10,024 nucleotides of DNA from assembly GCA_014523625.1 (NCBI GenBank), contig JAATVP010000141.1, positions 1-10,024 on the forward strand, in the 5' to 3' direction. The notes under the pieces were generated by a model, which was not told the origin of the DNA, did no database searches, and saw only the letters and a program-made list of their open reading frames with translations. This DNA comes from Nitrososphaerales archaeon TH5896 (GTDB lineage Archaea > Thermoproteota > Nitrososphaeria > Nitrososphaerales > Nitrososphaeraceae). The position numbers and the translations under genes were made by a program. The first letter of the stretch is position 1; the number at the start of each line of letters is the position of its first letter. This document shows, one piece after another, positions 1-7,615 of the stretch.

Positions 1-19
1 TAGTCAATCAATAAGTCCT

Positions 20-1993
20 TTAAGTTACAGGTTCTCCTAAAGCACTCTTTATTTTGTGTAATTTGCTTCTCAAATCGATTGCACGTTCAAAATTGAGATC
101 ATCTGCATACTTTATCATTTGGGCTTCTGTATTGTGGGCAAGTTTAGCAAGATCTGACCTACTCATCGATCTAATATTCACATCTACAGAATCATTCCCA
201 ACGTTTACTATGGGTTTCACGATGGATTTTGGTGTAATGTTATTTCTCGCATTATATTCAACCTGCTTTTCACGACGCCGATCGCTCTCACTAATTGCTA
301 GTTTCATTGAATCAGTTACCTTTTCAGCGTAAAGGATAACTTTTCCGTCAATATTTCTAGCAGCCCTTCCAAAGGTCTGCACTAGGCTAGTAGTATTTCG
401 CAGAAAGCCTTCCTTATCGGCATCCAAAATTGCAACTAATGATACTTCGGGCAAATCAAGACCTTCTCTAAGTAGATTTACCCCTACCAATACGTCGAAT
501 TCTCCAATTCTTAATTGACGAAGAAGCTCAGTTCTATCCAAACCTTTTATTTCCGAATGAATATACCTCACCCTAATATTCTTCTTAGTTAAGAAATCAG
601 CAAGATCTTCTGACATCCTTTTTGTCAAAGTAGTGACAAGTGTCCTCTGTTTCCGTTTTACTTGCCTTCGAATCTCTTGGATTAGGTCCTGCATTTGATT
701 TCGAGCCTCTCGCACCTCAACTAATGGATCAACTAAGCCGGTTGGCCTAACTAATTGTTCAACAACCAGCCAACTCTGTTTCAATTCATAATCGGCTGGG
801 GTAGCGGAAATAAAAATTACGTTTTTCATGTACCCTTCAAATTCTTTGAATTTTAAAGGTCGATTATCTGCTGCACTTGGGAGTCGGAATCCATATTCGA
901 TAAGTGTCTTCTTCCTACCATGATCACCATTAAACATGGCATGTAACTGGGGTATAGTAACATGAGATTCATCTATAACCAGAATAAAGTCTTCACCAAA
1001 GAAATCCAAAAGGCAGTACGGAGGATCGCCTGGATTTCTTCCGTCGAAATGTCTGGAGTAATTCTCTATGCCTTGACAATAACCCAACTCTTGTATCATT
1101 TCTGTGTCGTAATTAGTTCTGGAGATGAGTCTCTGCTTTTCAAGTTCAGAAGGGAGACTGGGTAACCATTCTTCAAGCTCTTGATGAATAGATATGATAG
1201 CCGATTTCCTTCTATCGTCACCAACTACGTAATGTTTGGCTGGGAATATCTTCACTCTCTGTATCTCTCTTTTGATCTCCATAGTGATGGGATCGTGAAG
1301 AGACATCATTTTGATCTCTTGTCCAAAAAGCTCTATCCTCAAAAGATCCTCTGAGTATCCAGGGATGATGTCAATGGTATCCCCACGAACTCTAAATCCA
1401 CCAGCCTTCAATGAAAGATCGTTTCTTTCGTAGCGAGCATCTATAAGCTTACTAATAATCCACTTTCGGTCAACCTTTGATTTTTTGTCTAGCAGTATTG
1501 AATTCTGGTCCCATTCAACAGGAGAGCCTATAGAGTATATACATGAAACGGTAGCAACTATGATGGTAGGCTCCCCAGACATTAGCATCGCTGTTGCCTC
1601 TAGCCGCATCTTCTCAATTCTTTCGTTTATCTCGGTGTCCTTTTCGATATAAGTGTCTGTCTGAGGTAAGTAGCTTTCCGGTTGGTAGTAATCATAAAAG
1701 CTCACAAAGTAACCCACATTGTTTTGCGGAAAAAATTCCTTTAATTCGGTATATAGCTGAGCTGCCAGCGTCTTATTGTGGGATATTATTAGAGTGTTCT
1801 TGTTAACAGCTACTATCACATTTGCAATTGTAAAAGTTTTCCCACTACCAGTAACCCCAAGTAGAGTCTGGCAACCATTCTTCTCTAAGGCTCCCTGAGA
1901 AAGCTTCGATATCGCAATAGGCTGATCTCCACTAGGAGGAAAACTATTCGGGGATAGCACGAACTTACCAGACTTAGCATTACTCACAGACAA
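20..1993 (-). CDS. uvrB: UvrB, excinuclease ABC subunit B
   Basis: UvrB is the DNA-damage-verifying helicase-like subunit of bacterial-type nucleotide excision repair. UvrA loads it onto damaged DNA and it recruits the UvrC nuclease. The 657-residue product is full length for the family (E. coli 673). Visible motifs: Walker A GVTGSGKT (46-53); the damage-probing beta-hairpin region FYDYYQPESY (99-108); Walker B DESH (341-344); motif III ISATP (395-399); motif V with NLLREGLDLPE (506-516); motif VI QTFGRAARN (539-547); and a C-terminal UVR domain, about 611-655, which binds UvrC. The start is uncertain. No in-frame ATG occurs before residue 129, so TTG at 1993 is chosen, with GTG at 1987 the alternative. 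The GDQP motif near residue 22 shows the N-terminus is complete. uvrA and uvrC are not in the window. The identification is secure. Confidence 0.97.
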   Translation of the reverse strand: MSVSNAKSGKFVLSPNSFPPSGDQPIAISKLSQGALEKNGCQTLLGVTGSGKTFTIANVIVAVNKNTLIISHNKTLAAQLYTELKEFFPQNNVGYFVSFYDYYQPESYLPQTDTYIEKDTEINERIEKMRLEATAMLMSGEPTIIVATVSCIYSIGSPVEWDQNSILLDKKSKVDRKWIISKLIDARYERNDLSLKAGGFRVRGDTIDIIPGYSEDLLRIELFGQEIKMMSLHDPITMEIKREIQRVKIFPAKHYVVGDDRRKSAIISIHQELEEWLPSLPSELEKQRLISRTNYDTEMIQELGYCQGIENYSRHFDGRNPGDPPYCLLDFFGEDFILVIDESHVTIPQLHAMFNGDHGRKKTLIEYGFRLPSAADNRPLKFKEFEGYMKNVIFISATPADYELKQSWLVVEQLVRPTGLVDPLVEVREARNQMQDLIQEIRRQVKRKQRTLVTTLTKRMSEDLADFLTKKNIRVRYIHSEIKGLDRTELLRQLRIGEFDVLVGVNLLREGLDLPEVSLVAILDADKEGFLRNTTSLVQTFGRAARNIDGKVILYAEKVTDSMKLAISESDRRREKQVEYNARNNITPKSIVKPIVNVGNDSVDVNIRSMSRSDLAKLAHNTEAQMIKYADDLNFERAIDLRSKLHKIKSALGEPVT

Positions 1994-2020
1994 TTCATCC
2001 TTACGAAGATCATTACGCGA

Positions 2021-2028
2021 ATATAATA
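2021..2028 (-). promoter_or_regulatory. TATA box for uvrB
   Basis: On the minus strand the bases read TATTATAT, centred about 31 bases before the chosen TTG start. An archaeal start site lies about 25 bases downstream of such a box, here near 1999. That leaves a leader of only a few bases. The sequence AAGGATGA just before TTG could help ribosome binding. Inferred from spacing only. Confidence 0.45.
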
Positions 2029-2087
2029 CTATTCAGTCTATATGCCTAGCAATACGCTCTTTGTTACAACAGCATGACGTAGATCGT

Positions 2088-2101
2088 CGCCATTCTTGGC
2101 G
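2088..2101. repeat. Short inverted repeat upstream of uvrB
   Basis: CGCCA and TGGCG form perfect 5-base arms around a TTCT loop. A second short dyad, GACG...CGTC (2076-2088), sits directly beside it and shares one base. The element lies about 60 bases behind the uvrB TATA box, between uvrB and the possible decayed gene. It could be an operator or a chance hairpin. There is no T-run, so it is not an obvious terminator. Confidence 0.25.
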
Positions 2102-2111
2102 TCAAATATAA

Positions 2112-2646
2112 ATGGTAATTAAGTCATTGGCCGAAATCGAATCATATATCGGGTTGTATTTAGAACGAAAATCGTCATACTTATTAATATCTTAAATACC
2201 CAATCCGGAAGTAATACGAATGAATTGTCTAGGTGGTTGATTAAAAAGAGTATTTCGATAAAACACACAAGATTATTGGTGATAACGTGTGTACAGACAT
2301 GATCAACGAACGTTGCCCCAAAGTGATAGATAAACTAATTCAGTTACGACAGGATATTGCGACGAACTTCAAGCAGAGCTGGGAATAAAATATGAAAGAC
2401 CGTCTGTTTCATGAAGGGACTTGAAGAGAATTCCCCCTAATCGTATGTTAATTATGAACTTAATTCTTGGTTTCAGGTTGGAATAGCGTTGTATTCCTAA
2501 AGGGAAAAACGACAACGCATTAAAGGAAATCGCACTCGCAGGCAATGGCAAAAATACTTGTACCGCAGCTCGAGGGATAACAAGAGGTTGAGATGGATGA
2601 GCGAATCCTAATTAGGCCATCTGTGATTTGGTCAAAAATCGTCTAG
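2112..2646 (+). pseudogene. Possible decayed protein gene, family not recognised
   Basis: This 530-base stretch has no intact ORF. Short protein-like pieces follow one another on the plus strand in changing frames. They are: ATG 2112 to stop 2193 (MVIKSLAEIESYIGLYLERK...); a frame open to 2299 containing SGSNTNELSRWLIKK; 2245-2385 (EYFDKTHKIIGDNVCTDMIN...); 2364-2588 with two in-frame stops at 2412 and 2484 (DELQAELGIKYERPSV, then KGKNDNALKEIALAGNGKNT); and 2581-2643 (EVEMDERILIRPSVIWSKIV), ending in TAG. The second and third pieces would join if the A-run at 2243-2247 had one more A. The third and fourth would join with one base added near 2361. This fits a gene of roughly 175 codons broken by about four indels and two stops. 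No family is recognised. The judgement rests on reading by eye, and chance open frames look similar, so confidence is modest. Confidence 0.35.
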
Positions 2647-2680
2647 CAAACCTTTTCTTTAACTTCGCACATATTATGAT

Positions 2681-3409
2681 ATGGAGTTGTCCATCGAATC
2701 GCTTAGTAAGGAATCCTTTCTTACGTTCTTAGAAAATGAAGCAAACATTCGAATGGATGGTTTCCTTGAAAGCGCAATAGCTGTTGCCGAAGAAGTTCAT
2801 GAGGGTGTTAATAGAGAAGACGGGATTTCTTCATTCTTAAATACCCATATCTGGCCCGTGGCAAAGAATGTGACAGTTCATTACAGGCGGAATAACAAAC
2901 CTATTACTACAGTAGAAATTGCGAGCGCAGTTCTACATGACGTCCTAGAAGATAATGATCGAATTCTTAATCTTTATGAAACAAGATCTTATGGATTTGA
3001 CGCATATCTGCGATATCAGTTTGGAAGTCGCGTGCTTAATGTACTCCACACTTTAAAAACTCCCACTCTGGATTCATACGGGAATAAGGCCTCCAAGAAA
3101 GACATCGAGCAAGAAAGATTTCAGCATTATTGTGCTCATTTGGCCAATGCGGATTATGATCTCAAGTGCATCAAGCTTATTGATCGGGTGAATAACATGA
3201 AGTTCATAGAGTATACTGCATCAACGAATAAGAAACCAGTAGTATATACGAAGATAAAAAGGTACCTTCTGGAAGCTGAAGACTTTTATCTAGCCTATAC
3301 GATGCTACAGCCAAGGATGCCAGATTTGTACAAGGAGTTAAGAGGCTTGTATGAACAACTGCGTTCCTATTATCTTGAGCAAACTTTAAGCCTACCTCAA
3401 GCTCAGTAG
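2681..3409 (+). CDS. HD-domain hydrolase, RelA/SpoT (Mesh1-like) type
   Basis: A 242-residue cytosolic protein whose core resembles the metal-dependent HD domain that removes pyrophosphate from (p)ppGpp. Signature residues are in order: R45-x2-G48 followed by H56 (NTHIWPVA); H86-D87 with E90-D91 (HDVLED); and D168 within KLIDRVNNMKF, like the KLADRLHNM motif of RelA/SpoT. These supply the expected metal ligands: one His, the HD pair and a distal Asp. There is no synthetase domain or TGS/ACT regulatory region, so this is a stand-alone hydrolase like Mesh1. Alarmone signalling is poorly established in archaea, so the real substrate may be another nucleotide. ATG 2681 is chosen; only a weak T-rich sequence (2651-2661) sits where a TATA box would be. 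It lies 35 bases after the possible decayed gene and 136 bases before etfB, so it is probably transcribed alone. Confidence 0.75.
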   Translation: MELSIESLSKESFLTFLENEANIRMDGFLESAIAVAEEVHEGVNREDGISSFLNTHIWPVAKNVTVHYRRNNKPITTVEIASAVLHDVLEDNDRILNLYETRSYGFDAYLRYQFGSRVLNVLHTLKTPTLDSYGNKASKKDIEQERFQHYCAHLANADYDLKCIKLIDRVNNMKFIEYTASTNKKPVVYTKIKRYLLEAEDFYLAYTMLQPRMPDLYKELRGLYEQLRSYYLEQTLSLPQAQ

Positions 3410-3513
3410 AAAATAATACATATTCATAATTCATGTTATCTATTAAGGCAGAATATTCACTCTAGTCTGTCTTTTTGTTGTAAAGGTTACCTGTGAATGT
3501 TGTCCCAAAGCCA

Positions 3514-3519
3514 TTTAAA
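3514..3519 (+). promoter_or_regulatory. TATA box for the etfB-etfA-fixCX operon
   Basis: TTTAAA lies 27-32 bases before ATG 3546 but only 9-14 bases before ATG 3528. With normal archaeal spacing, transcription would begin near 3540-3546. This favours the second ATG as the real start, on a leaderless or nearly leaderless message. Confidence 0.4.
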
Positions 3520-3545
3520 GGGTATCTATGGGTAGGTATGACTGC

Positions 3546-4436
3546 ATGCCAGTACGACCTTTGAACGTTGGAGTAATAGTCAAATTAGAGCCGGACTTTA
3601 GTGAAGGAAACGTAAGCTATAATCCAGATGGCACTCTTAACAGGGCAGAAACCAAAAATATACTTGGCCCTCATAGTGCTGCGGCTACACTGGCCGCGTT
3701 TTATTGCAAGGTGAAATATGACGCTAGAGTGGCAATTGGTACGATGGGACCACCAATCGCTAATCAGGCACTGAAACAGGCTCAAATCATTTCTAATGCA
3801 GACGAACTACATTTGTACAGTGATAGAATATTTGCCGGCGCCGATACCTTGGCGACCGCAGAAGTGCTTAGGCTAGGCGTATCACGTATGAACAACGGAT
3901 TGGGCGCAGATATCGTCATTTCTGGTCATCGGGCATCAGACGGCGAAACTGGCCAAACTGGCCCACAGACTGCATGGAAGCTGGGTTATCCGTTCATAGG
4001 AAATGTCATAGATTTTCAAATCGATCAAGAGAATAGAAGTATACATGCCAAACGATTCATATTATTATACGGGTTTTATGATGTGATAGAAGAGATTCAG
4101 GCACCTCTACCAGTTTTCATATCAGCCGATCCTTCTTACAAACCATCATTTGACACCGTATCAGAGAGGCTTTCTTTGGCGAGAAATCTCAACGAAGCAA
4201 GAAGCAAGGCCGAGAATTTTGAAAAGTATCTTCAAGTATATAACTCGGAAGCTCTAGGAGCAGATCCTAGATTTGTTGGTCTCCCAGGCTCGCCGACGAT
4301 TGTGTATAAAGTAGAAAAGATTCCAAAGGCTAAGGCCAAGAGAAGGGTCGAGTTTATTGATGGGAATGACACAGCTCAACTCGATATGGCTGCGGAAAAA
4401 CTTCTTCAACTTATGACGGAGGCCCCAATAAAATGA
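3546..4436 (+). CDS. etfB: Electron transfer flavoprotein, beta subunit (EtfB/FixA)
   Basis: EtfB is the small subunit of the soluble ETF heterodimer. It holds AMP or, in bifurcating ETFs, a second FAD. The family is shown by the N-terminal strand NVGVIVKLEPD, the GADTLATAEVL segment, the beta-ETF signature (DIVISGHRASDGETGQTGP, ending about residue 140 of the form starting at 3546), and GLPGSPTIVYKVEK near the C-terminus. At 296 residues it is somewhat longer than bacterial EtfB (about 250-260). The extra length seems to lie in the Lys/Glu-rich region after residue 205. ATG 3546 is chosen from the TATA spacing; ATG 3528 would add six residues. The gene leads the operon, and its TGA overlaps the etfA start as ATGA, indicating coupled expression. 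Family is secure; the start is not. Confidence 0.93.
   Translation: MPVRPLNVGVIVKLEPDFSEGNVSYNPDGTLNRAETKNILGPHSAAATLAAFYCKVKYDARVAIGTMGPPIANQALKQAQIISNADELHLYSDRIFAGADTLATAEVLRLGVSRMNNGLGADIVISGHRASDGETGQTGPQTAWKLGYPFIGNVIDFQIDQENRSIHAKRFILLYGFYDVIEEIQAPLPVFISADPSYKPSFDTVSERLSLARNLNEARSKAENFEKYLQVYNSEALGADPRFVGLPGSPTIVYKVEKIPKAKAKRRVEFIDGNDTAQLDMAAEKLLQLMTEAPIK
4418..4422 (+). promoter_or_regulatory. Shine-Dalgarno site for etfA
   Basis: GGAGG inside the end of etfB lies 10 bases before the etfA ATG. This supports ATG 4433 as the start, with translation re-initiating within the operon. It contrasts with the leaderless-type starts of first genes in this window. fixC has a weaker GAGG at 5659-5662. 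Confidence 0.6.
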
Positions 4437-5668
4437 GCGAATCGACACCAAATTTAGAATCGAATTCTGATAATTTGGCTGGGATTGAACCTTACCAACA
4501 TCTCTATGTTGTGATAGAGCACGAGGAAGGCATTCCCGTGCCGGTCAGCTTGGAAATGCTAGGTGAGGCAAGAAGACTAATGGATGATTTCAATACTAAA
4601 TACTCAAGTAATGAAAAAGTGGTTGCAGTAGTACTAGGCGATAATGTTAGACATTTGTGTGAGGATCTAATCAAGTCTGGTGCAGATGCAGTGGTGTATG
4701 CAAATAATCCTTCATTAAGATACTATACCAACCTATTGTACACAAAGATAATTTGTCAAATAGCTGAAGACAAAAATGTCGCGAGATCGATCTCTCCACT
4801 TAGTTCTGAAAATTTCAAAAAACCCAGGTACATGTTCTTTTCGGCAGATAACACCGGACGGCATTTATCTTCAACCGTGATGGCACAACTCGAGTCTGGG
4901 CTAGCATCCGATATTAATAAATTGGTGATTTCGGACCTCGAAATTAGGCACGAACATAAGACAAAAGGTCAGGTTACTAAGTACGAAAAAACACTGGAAA
5001 TGTATAGGCCAGACTTTTCTGGGTTCCTGTGGACTACTATCTTATGCCTTGATAATAGGAATCCTTCCATCGCTAGAGAGTATCATCCTCAGTCGTGCAG
5101 TATCATTCCCGGGGTCTTTGAGCCAATAGCTAAGGAGGATGAGCGGACAGGAACTATTATAGAATTTGAACCCCAGATCTCCCATGAAGATTTAAGAGTC
5201 AAAGTTCTAAGTAGAAACATTATAAAGTCTACAATTGATTTTGAAAGTTGCAAAATCATAGTTAGTTATGGTCGAGGGATAAGAGATTCTCCTGAGGAGA
5301 ATTTCAAATTGATTGAACAGTTTGCTAAATCACTCAACGCAGAGATCGGCATATCGCTTCCAATTTCAAAGAGACCTTACCAGACTAAGGATCAACACTT
5401 ACTGTCCTACATGATTCCAGAACGGGTGATCGGTACTAGTGGAAGAAAAGTTTCACCTGTTGTATATATTGCCATAGGCATCAGCGGGGCGATTCAACAC
5501 CTTGCAGGAATGAAAGAATCGGGATTTGTAGTCGTAATAAATCCCGACGCAGATGCAGCATTTAGAGATGAATGCGACCTATTCATAAAAGGTCGAATGG
5601 AACAAGTTTTGCCCGTTCTCACCGAGCTTATAAAAAAACGTATGCTAACGATTGAGAAGAGGGCTTAA
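4433..5668 (+). CDS. etfA: Electron transfer flavoprotein, alpha subunit (EtfA/FixB)
   Basis: EtfA pairs with EtfB and carries the FAD that swings to pass electrons to the quinone-linked partner. Its N-terminal ETF fold includes VVAVVLGDNV (63-72), and FFSADNTGRHLSS (135-147) matches the conserved G-x-T-x2-GR-L block. The C-terminal FAD domain is clear: RVIGTSGRKVSP (331-342), the alpha-ETF signature YIAIGISGAIQHLAGM (345-360), then VVVINPDADAAFRDECDLFI (366-385). The 411 residues exceed the usual 310-340. The excess is an N-terminal extension of about 20 and a longer middle part, about 170-275. The usual SRP-type loop near 305-315 reads ISLPISKRPYQ. It overlaps etfB by 4 bases and fixCX follows 3 bases after its stop. 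Identification is secure; whether it bifurcates is not decided by sequence alone. Confidence 0.95.
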   Translation: MSESTPNLESNSDNLAGIEPYQHLYVVIEHEEGIPVPVSLEMLGEARRLMDDFNTKYSSNEKVVAVVLGDNVRHLCEDLIKSGADAVVYANNPSLRYYTNLLYTKIICQIAEDKNVARSISPLSSENFKKPRYMFFSADNTGRHLSSTVMAQLESGLASDINKLVISDLEIRHEHKTKGQVTKYEKTLEMYRPDFSGFLWTTILCLDNRNPSIAREYHPQSCSIIPGVFEPIAKEDERTGTIIEFEPQISHEDLRVKVLSRNIIKSTIDFESCKIIVSYGRGIRDSPEENFKLIEQFAKSLNAEIGISLPISKRPYQTKDQHLLSYMIPERVIGTSGRKVSPVVYIAIGISGAIQHLAGMKESGFVVVINPDADAAFRDECDLFIKGRMEQVLPVLTELIKKRMLTIEKRA

Positions 5669-5671
5669 GAG

Positions 5672-7549
5672 ATGGAGAAATATGATGTCGCAGTAGTCGG
5701 TGGTGGAACCAGTGGTCTTACTGCACTACGCCAACTCTCAAACCTTGGAAAACAGGCTGTTTTGCTCGAAGCAGGGAGCACCACAGGAACTAAGAATGTC
5801 TCGGGAGGTATTCTCTACTCTAAGAAGCCGAAGAATGGTAGAGTTTATAATATTGAAGATGTGTTTGGAAGGGAATTTATTGACGAGGCCCCTTACGAGC
5901 GTGCTATTACGCAATACATATTGCACGCCACATCTAGGGATAAATTGTACTCTATTGATTTAACTCCAGTCCACGAATATCAGATTAATTATGCTTATTC
6001 TGTTTTACTGAGCAGATTCGTACCATGGCTTGCCAAAGAGGCAAGCGACATGTCAGAAAAGATGGGGGGAGGGGTAATATCTGGGGTCCATGTGAGATCA
6101 ATTAGATGGGAAACGGGTAGCAATGATACTGTGATAGAGACAGATGAACTGGAGCCATTTAGAGTAAGGGCAGTCATTGCGGCTGATGGTACGAACTCTG
6201 AACTAGCAGATGTTACCAAAGCGAGGAACAAGTTCTCTTCCGAACAACTCTACCAAGGAGTAAAGGTCGTAATCAAGCTACCTGAAACAATTTTGGAAGA
6301 TAGGTTTAATATTACAAGTGAGGAAGGTGCCGCGCATTTGTTTGCGGGCGATGTGACTATGAATCATATAGGCGGGGGTTTTTTGTATACGAACAGAGAC
6401 ACTATTTCTCTTGGCGCAGTATATCACATGGACTCAATGATGGAGAATCCGGTTGAACCTTCACGACTAATCGATGCTTTGATACGAAATCAATTTGTAG
6501 CAGAATTCATCAAAGACAGGGTTCCAACACGAAAGGCTAATCAAGCCTTGATCTCAAAGGACGAAGAGATTCGCCAGCATTTCATGGCAGTCAAGTTACT
6601 AAAGGCATGGAACAATCTCCGTTCTGATTACTATTCTAGAGATGGAATCAAGCGACTAATTGAGAGCGGCAAATTTAAGACAAAGGAAGAGATTGAGGGT
6701 AGAATCAACAATCTAGAGAAGGAGTTAGTAGAAAAATACAATTGTGAATTTGGTGATAATTATGTAGAATTAGAATACAGCGCTAGATTGATTCCCGATG
6801 GCAAGCGATGTAGAATGAAAACCCCCTACTATAAAAATGTACTATTCGTAGGCGACGCAGCAGGTCGTGGAGTGTTTATTGGTCCCAGAATTGAGGGGCT
6901 TAATGTAGGTATAGATGATGCAGTAAGGGCAGCTAACGCTGTCGCACGATCTCTAGATAGGAACAATTTTGATGAACAATATCTTGGGAGTTTCTATACA
7001 AAATCTGTTGAAGAGAGCCCTTATACAAGAGATATGAAGGAAATTGACAAGGAGTACTTGAAAATTTTCCTTGATTGCAGCAAGCATATCCCAAAAGACA
7101 TAGTCGGTTCAAGATATGGAATGATTTTCAAGTTGATGTCCAGCAGCACCTTAAGAGGCATTGCGGTAGGATTTGCAAATATGCTCGGATTCGACCGCCT
7201 ATTACCTATGGTTGAATCCGTTGATACCTATGTGAACGTTCCTATTGAGATAGCTGAAAGGTTAGGCCGGCACGTTGATAGTAACTATATCCCAAATACT
7301 CCATCATTGCAAGAAAGGATCGCGAAACTGGATTACGATGACGACTCCGTGCCGCATATCCAGGTTACAAAACCTCGAAGTGAATTCATGCAAAAGATGG
7401 TATCTTTATGTCCTACGCGCTGTTACAGTAGCGAAAATGGAGATGTAATTTTACAACACGAGGGGTGCATTGAGTGTGGTACTTGTGCATATGAGACCTT
7501 ATGGAGGCACCCTCGTGGTGTTAAGGGCGTCTCATATAAGTATGGGTAG
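5672..7549 (+). CDS. fixC: FixC-FixX fusion, ETF:quinone oxidoreductase-like flavoprotein
   Basis: This 625-residue protein should accept electrons from EtfAB and pass them to membrane quinone. The FAD domain begins with GGGTSG (10-15) and the acidic LLEAG (31-35). It continues with AADGTNSE (170-177) and the second FAD motif GDAAG plus GPRIEGLNVGIDDA (394-417). The C-terminus is a FixX-type ferredoxin domain: CP at 580-581, then C599-x2-C602-x2-C605 (GCIECGTC) and the ending RHPRGVKGVSYKYG. The same four-cysteine pattern ligates the 4Fe-4S cluster of mitochondrial ETF-QO. In E. coli, fixC and fixX are separate genes; here they are fused. Compared with FixC, there appears to be an insertion of about 70-80 charged, helical residues (about 290-365) before the LEYSARLIPDG segment (367-377). 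It is the last gene of the operon, 3 bases after etfA. Confidence 0.93.
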   Translation: MEKYDVAVVGGGTSGLTALRQLSNLGKQAVLLEAGSTTGTKNVSGGILYSKKPKNGRVYNIEDVFGREFIDEAPYERAITQYILHATSRDKLYSIDLTPVHEYQINYAYSVLLSRFVPWLAKEASDMSEKMGGGVISGVHVRSIRWETGSNDTVIETDELEPFRVRAVIAADGTNSELADVTKARNKFSSEQLYQGVKVVIKLPETILEDRFNITSEEGAAHLFAGDVTMNHIGGGFLYTNRDTISLGAVYHMDSMMENPVEPSRLIDALIRNQFVAEFIKDRVPTRKANQALISKDEEIRQHFMAVKLLKAWNNLRSDYYSRDGIKRLIESGKFKTKEEIEGRINNLEKELVEKYNCEFGDNYVELEYSARLIPDGKRCRMKTPYYKNVLFVGDAAGRGVFIGPRIEGLNVGIDDAVRAANAVARSLDRNNFDEQYLGSFYTKSVEESPYTRDMKEIDKEYLKIFLDCSKHIPKDIVGSRYGMIFKLMSSSTLRGIAVGFANMLGFDRLLPMVESVDTYVNVPIEIAERLGRHVDSNYIPNTPSLQERIAKLDYDDDSVPHIQVTKPRSEFMQKMVSLCPTRCYSSENGDVILQHEGCIECGTCAYETLWRHPRGVKGVSYKYG

Positions 7550-7615
7550 GCGAGTATTTAGTTCCAGTCCTTATCCGTGAAAGGAGATACATCAATTCAT
7601 CAGGGTTGAATACTA

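Noticed and set aside
2369..2551. Minus-strand 60-codon frame
   Set aside because: It lies antisense to the possible decayed plus-strand gene, has no promoter or ribosome site, and contains no recognisable motif.
3466..3480. T-rich sequence after the HD gene as a terminator
   Set aside because: CTTTTTGTT is short and has no clear upstream hairpin. Archaeal terminators can be simple T-runs, but this one is too weak to call.
7550..7615. Gap between the convergent fixCX and redoxin genes, examined for a shared terminator
   Set aside because: No T-run on either strand and no convincing inverted repeat was seen.
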